Assembly (NCBI GenBank): GCA_943788875.1
Contig: CALSSA010000004.1
Span: 186,001-250,000, forward strand
DNA from: an uncultured Pseudomonadales bacterium
GTDB taxonomy: Bacteria > Pseudomonadota > Gammaproteobacteria > Pseudomonadales > Porticoccaceae
DNA length: 64,000 nt
Direction: 5' to 3'
The notes beneath the pieces are model-generated. The model worked only from the letters and a program-made list of their open reading frames with translations, was not told the DNA's origin and did no database searches. Numbering within the stretch: the stretch's first letter is position 1; the number at the start of each line of letters is the position of its first letter. Below, one piece after another: positions 25,768-35,825 of this stretch. Both the position numbers and the translations under genes were made by a program.

Positions 25768-25926
25768 CCATACATCGCCATCGCTGGACCGTTGTCCGGG
25801 ATCCTTGCGGCGGTTATCCCTGTTGGGCTCAAACCGAATCTCTTCTCTGCGATCCACTTTAATACGTCGTGCTTTGCGGCGTTTCTCTGTGGGTCGACCC
25901 TGACCTTTGGTGTCTTTTGCAGCCAT
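25753..25926 (-). CDS. Small basic conserved-type protein (57 residues), function unknown
   Basis: The 57-residue frame begins MAAKDTKGQGRPTEKRRKAR, continues with RRIKVDRREEIRFEPNRDNR and ends SSDGDVWKPIG. It is strongly basic in the first half. The pattern DRRE.IRFEP...RR...DVW resembles short uncharacterised proteins I recall from other gammaproteobacteria; this was not checked. An AGGA box lies 10 nt before the ATG. It is convergent with gyrB and shares the hairpin at 25736. There is no membrane segment or cysteine. An RNA- or DNA-binding role is possible from charge alone. Confidence 0.6.
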   Translation of the reverse strand: MAAKDTKGQGRPTEKRRKARRIKVDRREEIRFEPNRDNRRKDPGQRSSDGDVWKPIG

Positions 25927-26014
25927 GTGTCTAAGTTCCTGGGAGCAGGTTTTCTATACTATGATCCGTAATTGTAGCGGCAAGAACTATTCTTTTTTGT
26001 GATGGATATGGCAG

Positions 26015-26734
26015 TTACAGTGCTTGTTCGATCCAGTTGCGTGCTTCTTCTGTCAACTGTCTCGCATCCTTGTTTGAACTATCAATGGGCCGGCCAATAT
26101 ACATTTTAATAATGCCTGGCCGTTTGCTAAAACCCACCAGAGGCCAGTGATGACCGGCATTGTGGGCAACCGGTATTATCGGCACAGCAGCGGCCTTGGC
26201 TAGAGCGGCGCCACTGGTTTTAAATTCTCCCAACTGATGTGTGCTTACTCTGGTGCCTTCGGGGAAGATCACAATCTTATTGCCAGCTTGCAGCCGCTGG
26301 GTGCCTCTCTTGAGTACAAATCGGATTGCCCGGGCTGGCTTGGAGCGCTTAATGGCAATCGGCTGCATCAGTGCCAGTCCCCAACCAAAAAGGGGTATCC
26401 ACAGTAACTCACGCTTTAGAATCACCGTGGCCGGTTGAAAGAACCATTGCAGATAAAAGGTTTCCCAGGTGCTTTGATGATTGCTCAGTATCACGCAGGG
26501 GCCTAGTGGAACATTGTCTGCGCCATGCACCTCAATGCGGATATTACAGGTGAAGCGCAACCACAGCATCGTCATATGATTGCCAAAGGTGGCGATGCGC
26601 TGGCGAAGGCGGAAGGGCAAAAAGAACAGAGCGCAGGTAACTGCGCTGATAAATACCACCAGCAAGATAAAGCCCAGATAAAAAACTGCCGACCGAAGTC
26701 CGCGCCCGAATTGAGTCATCCACAATATAAGCAA
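26015..26734 (-). CDS. plsC: 1-acyl-sn-glycerol-3-phosphate acyltransferase (PlsC family)
   Basis: Membrane acyltransferase for phospholipid synthesis, likely transferring an acyl chain to lysophosphatidic acid. It has an N-terminal membrane segment (AVFYLGFILLVVFISAV). The acyltransferase motif NHQSTWETF is an HX4E variant of the usual HX4D, and FPEGTR and VPIIPVAHN are present. The start may be TTG 26734 (AGGG box within the glyS stop) or ATG 26719. It follows glyS closely and precedes gyrB in the convergent order, as in Pseudomonas, but no gmhB lies between glyS and plsC. Confidence 0.88.
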   Translation of the reverse strand: MLILWMTQFGRGLRSAVFYLGFILLVVFISAVTCALFFLPFRLRQRIATFGNHMTMLWLRFTCNIRIEVHGADNVPLGPCVILSNHQSTWETFYLQWFFQPATVILKRELLWIPLFGWGLALMQPIAIKRSKPARAIRFVLKRGTQRLQAGNKIVIFPEGTRVSTHQLGEFKTSGAALAKAAAVPIIPVAHNAGHHWPLVGFSKRPGIIKMYIGRPIDSSNKDARQLTEEARNWIEQAL

Positions 26735-26745
26735 GTCTCAGAGCC

Positions 26746-28839
26746 CTATTTTGATGGCGCCAGCTGTGAAATATCAGCCACATTAATAAACAGCTGTCGC
26801 AAGCTGAACAAAAGAGCCAAGCGGTTATCTCGTATGGCTTGATCATCAGCCATCACCATAACCTGATCAAAAAACCCGTCCACTGGCTCCCTTAGCTGTG
26901 CCAGTTTCTGTAAAATCCCGCTGTAGTCTCGCTGTTGAACCAGTGGCTCAATATCTTGAGTCAAAGAGGCAATCACACTTGCCAGCGCCTGCTCAGCCGG
27001 ATCCTGCAACAGTTCTGACTGCACTGCAGCTGGGACAGAGTCACCCAGCTGTTTGGCTAAGATATTGGCTACACGCTTGTTGGCGGCAGCCAGAGCCACA
27101 GCCTCTGGGAGCTGCGAAAACTGATTGACTGCCTGCACTCGTGCATTGATATCCAGAGGGTTTGAAAGGTCAAGAGCGGTAACAGCCATAAACACCTCTG
27201 CGGCCATGCCCTCATCTCTATACCAAGATTTGAAGCGATCAATAATGTAAGTAAGTACTTGCTTCGATACCTTGTCCGAGGATAGATCACCCTCATTACC
27301 AAGCTCGAAAGGAGCAGCCGCAGCATTGATAGCCAATCTCAGATCCAGATCGATTTTGCGTTCGATCATAATTCTTAGTACACCCAGGCTAGCGCGCCGC
27401 AGTGCAAAGGGATCGCGGGAGCCAGAGGGTTGCTGGCCTATGCTAAAAATCCCCACAAGACTGTCAAGCCGGTCAGCCAGTGCCAGTGCTGTGCCAGTAC
27501 TTGTGGCAGGCACCTGGTCTCCGGCAAAGCGTGGCAAATATTGCTCAAACAATGCCTCTGCCACTTCTTTTGGCTCGCCATCGTTGAGTGCATAGTCTCT
27601 GCCCATGGTGCCCTGTAAGTCATCAAACTCGCCGACCATATCAGTGACCAGATCAGACTTACTGAGCTCGGCGGCGCGTCGGGCTAGCTTTGGGTCTGCC
27701 GCCGTGTGCTTGGCGATAGTCTCCGCCATTGCGGCAACACGATCAGTTTTGGCATATACGGAACCTAGCTTAGCTTGGAAGACCACCTGTTTTAATGATT
27801 CACGACGGCTTTCCAGAGTGTTTTTTTTGTCGTTTTGATAAAAGAAAGCGGCATCGGCAAGGCGTGGGCGAATCACTCGCTCGTTGCCATCAATAACCTG
27901 AATCGGATCCTTGCTCTCAATATTCGCAACCGTGATAAAGGCGGCCATCAGATTTTTGTCCTGATCAACCACATGAAAATATTTTTGATGCTCCTTCATT
28001 GAAGAAACAAGAGCTTGAGATGGAACCTGCAAAAAATGCTCATCAAAGCGACCCATCAACGGCACTGGCCATTCATTCAGCGCGCTCACTTCATCCAGCA
28101 GATCTTCATCAATAACGGCCTCGCCATCAATGCTTGCAGCCAGCTCGGTGACGCCCTGACGGATAATATCCCGACGCTGATTAAAGTCGACAATCACATG
28201 GGCTTTATATAGCTGCTCTGCGTAACTTACCGGCGAAGTAATAACAATATCGCCTTCAGAGTGAAAGCGATGACCGCGGCTGATATTACCTGAGGTCAGT
28301 CCCAGCACTTCTTCATGATAGACCGCGCCATTAAACAGCAGCACAGCCCATTGCACCGGGCGCACAAACTCTTCTTTACTGCTGCCCCAGCGCATGCGCT
28401 TAGGAATGGGAAGGGTGGCCAGTGATTGATTGATTACCGGCCCCAGCAGGCTGCTGGTTTGGCAGCCAGTTTCAATACGGCGCACACAGAGTTTATCTTG
28501 CTGACCATCATTCTCTATATGTTCGTTAAGCTGCGGTACATCGATGGCATTCTTTTTAGCAAAGGCTTGCGCGGCTCTAGTTGGCTGACCCTCAGCATCA
28601 AAAGCCACCTTGACTGGAGGTCCCCATGCGACAATCTCGCTGTCTGGAGCCTGCACATCCAAGCCTTTAATCACCACGGCCAGTCGCCGGGGAGCAGCAT
28701 AGGATGTTACTTCGCCAAAACTCAGATTGGCTGCCTTAAAACCGTTTACGATGCCCTTGGTAAAGGCATTGGAGAGTGCTAATAATGCTTTAGGGGGCAG
28801 TTCTTCTGTACCCAGTTCAACTAGAAAATCTCCTCTCAT
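26746..28839 (-). CDS. glyS: Glycyl-tRNA synthetase beta subunit
   Basis: Beta chain of the bacterial alpha2beta2 glycyl-tRNA synthetase, which contributes tRNA binding. The 697 residues start [19 protein letters not shown], the family signature, and include PKRMRWG, the HEHQKYF-type segment [10 protein letters not shown] and the C-terminal anticodon-binding region. The start overlaps the glyQ stop by 4 bp, so the chains are translationally coupled. Confidence 0.97.
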   Translation of the reverse strand: MRGDFLVELGTEELPPKALLALSNAFTKGIVNGFKAANLSFGEVTSYAAPRRLAVVIKGLDVQAPDSEIVAWGPPVKVAFDAEGQPTRAAQAFAKKNAIDVPQLNEHIENDGQQDKLCVRRIETGCQTSSLLGPVINQSLATLPIPKRMRWGSSKEEFVRPVQWAVLLFNGAVYHEEVLGLTSGNISRGHRFHSEGDIVITSPVSYAEQLYKAHVIVDFNQRRDIIRQGVTELAASIDGEAVIDEDLLDEVSALNEWPVPLMGRFDEHFLQVPSQALVSSMKEHQKYFHVVDQDKNLMAAFITVANIESKDPIQVIDGNERVIRPRLADAAFFYQNDKKNTLESRRESLKQVVFQAKLGSVYAKTDRVAAMAETIAKHTAADPKLARRAAELSKSDLVTDMVGEFDDLQGTMGRDYALNDGEPKEVAEALFEQYLPRFAGDQVPATSTGTALALADRLDSLVGIFSIGQQPSGSRDPFALRRASLGVLRIMIERKIDLDLRLAINAAAAPFELGNEGDLSSDKVSKQVLTYIIDRFKSWYRDEGMAAEVFMAVTALDLSNPLDINARVQAVNQFSQLPEAVALAAANKRVANILAKQLGDSVPAAVQSELLQDPAEQALASVIASLTQDIEPLVQQRDYSGILQKLAQLREPVDGFFDQVMVMADDQAIRDNRLALLFSLRQLFINVADISQLAPSK

Positions 28840-29786
28840 GTCGATTCTCCAGAATTTTTCGCCATAACTTCTGCGGCAATAGTTTTATCTGCCAGAGGAA
28901 AGCCTTCAGCCATGCGGGAGTCAAAGTAGCCCTGTGCCACGCCCCGGGCCAGAGTTCTGACCCGCAGAATATAGCGCTGACGCTCGGTGACAGAAATCGC
29001 TTTGCGAGCATCGAGCAAATTAAATGTATGTGATGCTTTCATCACCATCTCGTAGGCTGGTAATGGCAGTTTTAGCGCAATCAGCCGCTCGGCATCTTTT
29101 TCATACTGGTCGAAGGCGCTAAACAGGAAATCTACATCTGCATATTCAAAGTTGTAAGTCGACATTTCACGCTCGTTTTGCAGGAACACGTCGCCATAGG
29201 TAACATCGCCCTGAGGACCATGTGCCCAGACCAAATCATAAATACTATCTACTGCCTGCAAATACATGGCAATGCGCTCAAGGCCGTAGGTAATCTCGCC
29301 AGTCACTGGATAGCACTCAAGGCCACCAACCTGCTGAAAGTAGGTAAACTGCGACACTTCCATGCCATTCAGCCAGATTTCCCAGCCCAGCCCCCAGGCC
29401 CCGAGAGTAGGGGATTCCCAGTTATCCTCGACAAAGCGAACATCATGCACGGCTGTATCAATGCCTAGATGTTCCAGTGATCCAAGATAGAGCTCTTGAA
29501 AGTCCGCCGGGGAGGGCTTCATTACAACCTGAAACTGATAATAATGTTGCAGGCGATTAGGATTCTCACCATATCGGCCATCTGTAGGTCGACGGGAGGG
29601 CTGTACATAGGCAGCATTCCAGGTTTCCGGACCTATCGAGCGCAAAAACGTCGCCGGGTGAAATGTGCCCGCACCGACCTCCATATCCAGTGGCTGCATA
29701 ACCACACAGCCCTTATCAGCCCAGTATTGTTGAAGCCTTGCTATCAATTCCTGAAAAGTATCAGGAGCAGCAGAGAGATTGCCCAC
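28836..29786 (-). CDS. glyQ: Glycyl-tRNA synthetase alpha subunit
   Basis: Catalytic alpha chain that activates glycine. Family motifs: [51 protein letters not shown] and [16 protein letters not shown]. The start is probably GTG 29786 (316 residues), 7 nt after a TAGGTGAT box; GTG 29795 is also in frame. First gene of the leftward glyQ-glyS-plsC unit and divergent from galU. Confidence 0.96.
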   Translation of the reverse strand: MGNLSAAPDTFQELIARLQQYWADKGCVVMQPLDMEVGAGTFHPATFLRSIGPETWNAAYVQPSRRPTDGRYGENPNRLQHYYQFQVVMKPSPADFQELYLGSLEHLGIDTAVHDVRFVEDNWESPTLGAWGLGWEIWLNGMEVSQFTYFQQVGGLECYPVTGEITYGLERIAMYLQAVDSIYDLVWAHGPQGDVTYGDVFLQNEREMSTYNFEYADVDFLFSAFDQYEKDAERLIALKLPLPAYEMVMKASHTFNLLDARKAISVTERQRYILRVRTLARGVAQGYFDSRMAEGFPLADKTIAAEVMAKNSGEST

Positions 29787-29926
29787 GAAGATCACCTACA
29801 AATATTTAGTGCGAAACATTTAATGGAAATATACAAAGCCGCAATTATAAACCGGCACAACCAGAAAGATAGGGCAATACTTAGGTAATAGAGTGATTTA
29901 GTGGCCTTGAGCCAATCAGTTATGGA

Positions 29927-29932
29927 TATAAT
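29927..29932 (+). promoter_or_regulatory. -10 element of the galU promoter
   Basis: Perfect TATAAT about 40 nt before the galU ATG. The best -35 (TTGAGC) is only 14 nt upstream, so the promoter may be weak or activated. Confidence 0.55.
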
Positions 29933-29973
29933 GCTAGCTGGAAAATGCTGACTTAGTAATTAAGGAGATCGAA

Positions 29974-30870
29974 ATGGTTCATATCAGGCATGGCGAGAAA
30001 GTTCGCAAAGCAGTGTTCCCGGTAGCGGGAATGGGTACCAGATTTTTGCCGGCCACTAAAGCCAGCCCTAAGGAAATGATGCCGGTGGTCGACAAGCCGC
30101 TGATTCAATATGCAGTTGAAGAGGCTGTGGAGGCAGGCATTACTGAAATGATCTTTGTTACCGGGCGCACCAAGCGCTCAATTGCAGATCATTTTGACAA
30201 GGCCTATGAATTGGAGCATCAGCTCGAGCAGCGCGGTAAAAAAGAACTATTGGCGATTGCCCAGAATGTGGTGCCCAAAGGTGTGAGCTGTACCTATATC
30301 CGCCAGACTGAGGCCTTGGGACTCGGACATGCTGTTTCAACCGCTGCTCATTTGGTGGGTGATGAACCCTTTGCTGTTCTGTTGGCCGATGATCTCATTC
30401 ATCACGGCAAGGGAGCAGTAAAACAGATGGTTGAAATCTACGAGTTTTATAAGAGTTCGGTGATTGCCGTGCAAAAGGTCCCTGGGCCAGAGATTTCTTC
30501 CTATGGCGTTATTTCCGGTACCAAGCAAACTGATCGGGTTCATCTGCTGGACCAAATTGTCGAGAAGCCAGCACTGGAAGATGCACCTTCAGATATGGGT
30601 GTTACCGGGCGCTATATCTTTACTCCACAACTATTTACCCATCTGGCGGCACTTAAGCCCGGCGCTGGCGGCGAGTACCAGCTGACCGACGCGATTCAGA
30701 CATTGCTCACCGAGGAGCAGGTACTGGCTTATGAATATGAGGGCATCCGCTATGACTGTGGTAGCAAGATGGGTCTCTTGAAAGCCAATATTGAGTTGGG
30801 TCTGCACCATAGTGAAATTGGAGATGAGTTGCGCGACTACCTAAAAAACGAGCTTGCCAGCAAACTGTGA
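29974..30870 (+). CDS. galU: UTP--glucose-1-phosphate uridylyltransferase
   Basis: Makes UDP-glucose for cell-surface polysaccharides. The 298 residues have the nucleotidyltransferase start KAVFPVAGMGTRFLPATKA, then PKEMMPVVDKPLIQYAVEEA, LADDLI and the sugar-site segment VEKP. ATG 29974 has AAGGAG 6 nt upstream. It stands as a single gene with its own promoter and a hairpin after it. Confidence 0.96.
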   Translation: MVHIRHGEKVRKAVFPVAGMGTRFLPATKASPKEMMPVVDKPLIQYAVEEAVEAGITEMIFVTGRTKRSIADHFDKAYELEHQLEQRGKKELLAIAQNVVPKGVSCTYIRQTEALGLGHAVSTAAHLVGDEPFAVLLADDLIHHGKGAVKQMVEIYEFYKSSVIAVQKVPGPEISSYGVISGTKQTDRVHLLDQIVEKPALEDAPSDMGVTGRYIFTPQLFTHLAALKPGAGGEYQLTDAIQTLLTEEQVLAYEYEGIRYDCGSKMGLLKANIELGLHHSEIGDELRDYLKNELASKL

Positions 30871-30896
30871 TAATCGGCATCATAGCAACCCTAAAG

Positions 30897-30926
30897 TGCC
30901 TGGATCCTTTAATGGATAACCAGGCA
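30897..30926 (+). terminator. Probable galU terminator
   Basis: Stem TGCCTGG / CCAGGCA encloses an inner ATCC / GGAT pair, followed by TTGTTTCTCT. The T tract is interrupted, so it is not a textbook terminator. Confidence 0.5.
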
Positions 30927-30953
30927 TTGTTTCTCTAGTAGCAGGTTATTCTC

Positions 30954-31553
30954 TTGTCCACTGCCAGATTTTCCAATTTTCGATTGCACCCTGAGCCGGC
31001 TTGGCGACCTATGATATCAAAGTCAGACCGCGCTATTCCCGAGCAATGGCGAGACTGGCTGTCAGACACAGGATCTCTAACTCAGCGCCTGCTGGATGCC
31101 AGTAATGGCAAATTAACAGTGCACATTGTCAGGCAATGTTTGGATACGCCGCGACTGTCCGAGCGACTGGCATTGGCATTGGCGCCGCGGCGTCTGGCGC
31201 TTATCCGCGAAGTTATTCTAAAGGGCGATGGCGTCCCCTGGGTCTACGCAAGAAGCGTCTTGCCCCTGAGTACATTGACTGGGCCACTGCGGAAATTGCG
31301 TAATCTAGACAGTAGGCCGTTGGGCGCATTGCTATTTCAAAGTCCCGGCATGACCAGAGAACCAGTGGAAGTCGCCTGTCATACCAGTGCCAATGGGAAA
31401 TTGCCCGGTGCCCTTGGCTCTATTAATACCCCGCTCTGGGCACGCCGCTCTGTGTTTCGTTTAGATCGCAAGCCGCTTTTGGTCAGCGAGATATTCTTAC
31501 CGGAGTTTAAGCCTTACAATCAGAGCCTCAGTTTTTGCATTGGCCGCAAGTAA
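30954..31553 (+). CDS. ubiC: Chorismate--pyruvate lyase
   Basis: Converts chorismate to 4-hydroxybenzoate, the first committed step of ubiquinone synthesis. Family segments: LREVIL-like LIREVILKGDGVPWVYARSV, PLSTLTGP, PLGALLFQS and the C-terminal SEIFLPEF with the catalytic Glu. The chosen TTG start (199 residues) has AGCAGG 9 nt upstream; ATG 31011 would give 180, closer to the E. coli length of 165. The stop overlaps the ubiA start in TAATG. Confidence 0.9.
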   Translation: MSTARFSNFRLHPEPAWRPMISKSDRAIPEQWRDWLSDTGSLTQRLLDASNGKLTVHIVRQCLDTPRLSERLALALAPRRLALIREVILKGDGVPWVYARSVLPLSTLTGPLRKLRNLDSRPLGALLFQSPGMTREPVEVACHTSANGKLPGALGSINTPLWARRSVFRLDRKPLLVSEIFLPEFKPYNQSLSFCIGRK

Positions 31554-32434
31554 TGAACCCACAAAGTCCAGCTCAAGCCAATAAATGGCTCCGTTTAATG
31601 CGTCTGGATCGACCCATTGGCACTTTTCTACTGCTGTGGCCGACACTGTGGGCACTGTGGTTTGCCGCAGAAGGCCAACCCAGCACCCATAACCTGATTA
31701 TTTTTATCCTCGGGGTTGTGGTTATGCGAGCTGCCGGCTGTGTGATTAATGATTACGCAGATCGCCATGTCGATGGAGCCGTTCGGCGCACGGCCAACCG
31801 CCCGCTGCCGCAAGGGGAAATCACCTCCACCCAGGCACTGGTGTTGTTTTTCACTTTATTGCTGATCGCCTTGGGACTGGTACTGCTGACCAATGCGATG
31901 ACTATCATGCTGTCAGCGGGAGGGCTACTGCTGGCCGCGAGCTACCCCTTTCTCAAGCGCGTCACTCACTTGCCCCAGTTTGGGCTCGGTGCTGCCTGGG
32001 CCTGGGCAGTGCCCATGGCATTTGCCGCCGAACAACAACTATTACCCCCAGCATTATGGCTACTCTTTATAGCTGTGATATTTTGGACTGTCGCCTTTGA
32101 CACCTATTATGCGATGGTCGATCGAGAGGACGATCTAAAGATTGGCATTAAATCCACCGCTATCTTATTTGGCCGCTATGATCTGGTTGTTATTGTTGGC
32201 CTGCAACTGCTGGCATTGGTGGCGCTATTTACGGCTGGGATGGCATTTGCTCGAGGCTGGATTTATATGACCGGACTGGCAGTCGCAGCCCTATATTTTA
32301 TCAGGCAATATCTACAGGCTAGAAACCGTGATGCCGAGGGTTGTTTTAAAGCGTTTTTAGGCAACCACCGGGTTGGAATGGTGATCTTTATTGGCCTCGC
32401 GGCCGACTACCAATTTGGTCCAGCACCACTCTAA
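31553..32434 (+). CDS. ubiA: 4-hydroxybenzoate octaprenyltransferase
   Basis: Membrane prenyltransferase attaching the polyprenyl tail to 4-hydroxybenzoate in ubiquinone synthesis. The two Asp-rich motifs are NDYADRHVDGAV (with RRTANRPLP) and DREDDLKIGIKST. About eight membrane segments; 293 residues. The ATG lies in the ubiC stop (TAATG), so translation is coupled; both enzymes act in sequence. It ends 4 bp into the convergent downstream gene. Confidence 0.96.
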   Translation: MNPQSPAQANKWLRLMRLDRPIGTFLLLWPTLWALWFAAEGQPSTHNLIIFILGVVVMRAAGCVINDYADRHVDGAVRRTANRPLPQGEITSTQALVLFFTLLLIALGLVLLTNAMTIMLSAGGLLLAASYPFLKRVTHLPQFGLGAAWAWAVPMAFAAEQQLLPPALWLLFIAVIFWTVAFDTYYAMVDREDDLKIGIKSTAILFGRYDLVVIVGLQLLALVALFTAGMAFARGWIYMTGLAVAALYFIRQYLQARNRDAEGCFKAFLGNHRVGMVIFIGLAADYQFGPAPL

Positions 32435-33024
32435 ACCTTTTGCCATATCAGCAGGCGATTATTGGCTGGCATTGCATGGTCATCAAGCAGAACTAATCCA
32501 GCTTCTGCAGCCAGTTGATTAATCTTATGAAATTCACGAATACCCATATGGCTGGCCTGCTGGCGCAGGCTGGCATCAAAGTTTCTATTGCTCTGAGGCT
32601 CTATTACACCCTGATACTGCATTGGCCCATAGAGACAAAAATGACCGTTACTGGGCAAGGTTAAACCCACATGAGCCAGCATATTAACCACAGCTTCCCA
32701 AGGCATAATATGGGCCGTGTTGGCGGAGTAAATACAGTCAAAGTCTGCTTTTGGCCAGTTATCGCCTAACATATCCAGTTCTACAGGTGGCAGCAGGTTG
32801 GGCGAAGGGTAAGCATCTAGCCATTGATTGATGCCGACATGGTTGTGCTGTAGATCACTAGTTTGCCAGCGCAATTTAGGCAAATGTTTGGCAAACCACA
32901 CCGCATGTTGCCCAGTGCCGCTGCCAATCTCAAGCACCGACAACTTGTCCGCTAGCAAAGGCTGCAGAATTTCGAGGATGGGGCCGCGATTATTTTCGCA
33001 GGCTAGGGAAAAAGGCTTGTCCAT
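32431..33024 (-). CDS. DUF938 family SAM-dependent methyltransferase-like protein
   Basis: Uncharacterised class I methyltransferase fold. The SAM loop is VLEIGSGTGQHAVWFAKHLP; other family segments are FSLACENNRGPILEIL, SANTAHIMPWEAV and LYGPMQYQGVIEPQSNRNFD. Length is about 197 residues from ATG 33024; a TTG at 33039 directly after the yaaA stop is an alternative start. It follows yaaA in the leftward direction and its substrate is unknown. Confidence 0.85.
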   Translation of the reverse strand: MDKPFSLACENNRGPILEILQPLLADKLSVLEIGSGTGQHAVWFAKHLPKLRWQTSDLQHNHVGINQWLDAYPSPNLLPPVELDMLGDNWPKADFDCIYSANTAHIMPWEAVVNMLAHVGLTLPSNGHFCLYGPMQYQGVIEPQSNRNFDASLRQQASHMGIREFHKINQLAAEAGLVLLDDHAMPANNRLLIWQKV

Positions 33025-33039
33025 TTGCTGTCCGTGCAA

Positions 33040-33810
33040 TTACTCGTCGCGGGTAAATACCCAGTTGTCTCCATCCGTCATCGCAGGATTAAAGCTATAG
33101 CCATCTACATCAAACTTCTTAATACCTTCGACGACGATAATTTGGTTTTTAATAATAAAGGCGCTCATCAGGCCTCGGGCCTTTTTAGCGTAAAAACTGA
33201 CAATTTTGTATTTGTCACCTTTTTTGTCCATAAATATTGGCGTCACAATGCGACCATTAATATCTTTTTGCTGCACTGACTTAAAGTACTCATTGGATGC
33301 CAGGTTAAGTAGTACCGGGCTTTTGGCGCTACTCAGCAGGCTGTTGAGTTCGTCGGTAATAATCTTGCCCCAAAACTGATAGAGATCCTTGCCTCGTTGA
33401 TTTGCAAACTTGGTGCCCATTTCCAACCTGTAGGGCTGCATTAGATCCATCGGCCGCAACAGGCCATAAAGTCCGGACAGAATGCGCAGATGATCCTGTG
33501 CCCATGCCAGCTGCTTGTCAGTCATGCTGTCCGCATCCAGTCCCTGATATACATCGCCTTTAAACGCCAGAATCGCAGGCTTGGCATTGTTCTCGGTAAA
33601 CGGCCTCTCCCAGGCTTGAAAGCGCTCGTAATTCAGTGCACCGAGATTGTCGCTGAGGCCCATTAATGCGCAGACATCCTGAGGTGAGAGCTTCTTCAGA
33701 CCTTGCAACAGTTCTGCTGAATGGTCGAGCAACTCGGGCTGGCTGTGATTTTTGGCGGCCACAGTGCTGTTGTAGTCGAGTTTTTTAGCAGGGGAAATAA
33801 CAATAAGCAT
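33040..33810 (-). CDS. yaaA: Peroxide stress protein YaaA (DUF328/UPF0246)
   Basis: The family lowers free iron during peroxide stress in E. coli. The 256 residues start MLIVISPAKKLDY, the family signature. They include LSGLYGLLRPMDLMQPYRLEMGT within one conserved stretch (about 118-140) and LNLASNEYFKSV. It sits directly before the DUF938 gene and is divergent from the M48 protease gene. Confidence 0.93.
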   Translation of the reverse strand: MLIVISPAKKLDYNSTVAAKNHSQPELLDHSAELLQGLKKLSPQDVCALMGLSDNLGALNYERFQAWERPFTENNAKPAILAFKGDVYQGLDADSMTDKQLAWAQDHLRILSGLYGLLRPMDLMQPYRLEMGTKFANQRGKDLYQFWGKIITDELNSLLSSAKSPVLLNLASNEYFKSVQQKDINGRIVTPIFMDKKGDKYKIVSFYAKKARGLMSAFIIKNQIIVVEGIKKFDVDGYSFNPAMTDGDNWVFTRDE

Positions 33811-33949
33811 GATTTAAAATGACCCTGTTGTGGAAATTCACGGCAAATAATGCTGTCATTATATCAATCTTATTAAAACCTGCGTCAATGAATATTGATC
33901 TATTCGTTGCGGTCACTAAGTACGGATAAGAAGCGAAAAGGAAAACACT

Positions 33950-35506
33950 ATGAAAACTAGATACAGCTGGTCAATATTATTGGTTTTAGCCATGGCTGCC
34001 GGGCTCAGTGGATGCTCTGTTAATCCGGTCACGGGTAAAAATGAACTGTCGTTTATGTCCCAGCAGCAAGAAATTGCTTTGGGCAGCAAAAATTACTCTC
34101 CATCGAGACAGTCCCAGGGTGGTGATTATTATCTCGACCCCAAACTCCAGTCCTATGTCGCTGGTGTAGGCAAAAAATTGGCTGCCGTAAGCGATCAGCC
34201 AAATCTGCCCTACGAATTTGTCGTGCTAAACAACTCGGTGCCCAATGCTTGGGCTCTTCCCGGGGGCAAAATCGCCATTAACCGGGGCCTGCTGAGTTAT
34301 TTGGATGATGAATCCCAGCTTGCAGCAGTGCTGGCCCACGAAATAGTTCATGCCGCCGCACGCCATGGTGCTTCCCAAATGAGCCGTGGCACTCTGGCCA
34401 ATATTGGTATGGCCGCCGTTGCCATAGGGACTCAGGGCCGAGATGGTGGCCAGTTATATGGTTTGGCATCGCAAATGGGTACTGCAGCTTGGATGGCCAA
34501 GTATGGCCGTGATGATGAGCTTGAATCTGACTTCTATGGCATGAATTACATGGCTCTGGCCGGTTATGAGCCGCAGGGTGCCGTGGAACTGCAGCGTACC
34601 TTTGTTAAATTAAGTGAAGGTCGCCAGACAGATTTCCTTTCCGGGTTATTTGCCAGCCACCCGCCATCTGAAAAACGGGTCGAGGCCAACATCGCAAAAG
34701 CAAAACAATTACCAAAGGGCCAGCGTTATCGCCAGCGTTATCAAGCAGCAATTGCTCAGCTGCGAAAAGATGAGTCAGCCTATAAGGCGGAAAAGGCTGC
34801 GATTGAAGCTTTAAATAAAGAACAGCCAGCGGCAGCCATCGATCAGCTGGACCGCGCGATTGCTGTGCAACCAGGCGAGGCAGCCTTTTGGGAATTGCGC
34901 GGCCATGCCTGGAACTTAATGGATAAAACAGATAATGCGGAAAAGGCTTATAGCACCGCGATTCGCAAGAATCCAAAGTACTTCGGCCCACATTTAGCTC
35001 GTGGAGTCTTGCGCTACAATCAGGGCGAAAAGGCGAGGGGTCTGGAGGATATTCAACGGAGCTATAAAATTTTACCTACGGCCAAAGCTAGCTACTATCT
35101 CGGGGAATCCGCTGTTCAAGCCAAGCAATATCAAGCCGCAATGGGCTACTTTAAACAGGCCAGCCAAGCTGGGGGTGAGATTGGCAAGCAATCGACACAG
35201 CAGCTCACGGCACTGCAACTAGAATTGCAGCCCCAGAGTTTTATCGGTGGCTCAGCTGGCATCAACAGTCGCGGCTTTGTGCAGGTGTCATTATCTAATC
35301 GCAGTCCGGTACCCATGACACAGGTTCAGGTTCGGGTGGACAGAATGGCCAGTGCCTACCAGATACAAAGCAGTCAAACCTTGCTTATTCCCCAGACCAT
35401 AGCCGCAGGCACAAGTTTGCAGCTCGAACTGGGTTCTGCAGCTGAAGATACTCAGCAGTCGCCGCGTTTTCGCGTTGTAGTGCTGTCAGCCAAGGCGATT
35501 AAATAA
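33950..35506 (+). CDS. M48-family metalloprotease lipoprotein with tetratricopeptide-like repeats
   Basis: Probable periplasmic, outer-membrane-associated zinc protease of the BepA/LoiP/YcaL type. The signal peptide ends in lipobox LSGC with lipidated Cys22. The zinc motif is HEIVH (residues 130-134) and the third ligand is probably Glu190 in DDELESD. From about residue 265 there are TPR-like helices (KAAIEALNKEQPAAAIDQLD and following) and a C-terminal domain of about 90 residues. At 518 residues it is longer than LoiP and near the BepA size. Such proteins take part in outer-membrane protein quality control. It stands alone. Confidence 0.9.
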   Translation: MKTRYSWSILLVLAMAAGLSGCSVNPVTGKNELSFMSQQQEIALGSKNYSPSRQSQGGDYYLDPKLQSYVAGVGKKLAAVSDQPNLPYEFVVLNNSVPNAWALPGGKIAINRGLLSYLDDESQLAAVLAHEIVHAAARHGASQMSRGTLANIGMAAVAIGTQGRDGGQLYGLASQMGTAAWMAKYGRDDELESDFYGMNYMALAGYEPQGAVELQRTFVKLSEGRQTDFLSGLFASHPPSEKRVEANIAKAKQLPKGQRYRQRYQAAIAQLRKDESAYKAEKAAIEALNKEQPAAAIDQLDRAIAVQPGEAAFWELRGHAWNLMDKTDNAEKAYSTAIRKNPKYFGPHLARGVLRYNQGEKARGLEDIQRSYKILPTAKASYYLGESAVQAKQYQAAMGYFKQASQAGGEIGKQSTQQLTALQLELQPQSFIGGSAGINSRGFVQVSLSNRSPVPMTQVQVRVDRMASAYQIQSSQTLLIPQTIAAGTSLQLELGSAAEDTQQSPRFRVVVLSAKAIK

Positions 35507-35573
35507 GCTTTAAATAGAGATTATCTGGCGTTAACGGTAGGATTACCTAAAATAACAAGACTATGGGGGCAAA

Positions 35574-35825
35574 ATGAGTATGGCAGAGAAAAACGAAAAA
35601 CCACCATGCGCCGTGTGTAGGCTTATTCGTACTTACATGTTGGTCGCTGTGCCAATGATTTTGATTATGTATGTGCAGCCAGAGTTTACCCGCCTCAAAG
35701 GCGTTGCCCTGACAGATCTTTTTGCCAGCTTTATTGGATTGATGTTCGTACTCACTGTGCTGTGGAAGGCTTATCTAGAATATTGGAAACCAAAACGTGA
35801 CGCCGCCAGAAAAAACCGGGCCTGA
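35574..35825 (+). CDS. Small membrane protein with N-terminal CxxC, function unknown
   Basis: Not recognised. The 83 residues contain a CAVC motif near the N-terminus and two hydrophobic segments (about 22-36 and 48-63; YMLVAVPMILIMYV and ASFIGLMFVLTVLW). A basic tail KPKRDAARKNRA follows. ATG 35574 follows a GGGGG run. Its end overlaps the next gene by 29 bp, so the two are very likely co-expressed. Confidence 0.7.
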   Translation: MSMAEKNEKPPCAVCRLIRTYMLVAVPMILIMYVQPEFTRLKGVALTDLFASFIGLMFVLTVLWKAYLEYWKPKRDAARKNRA

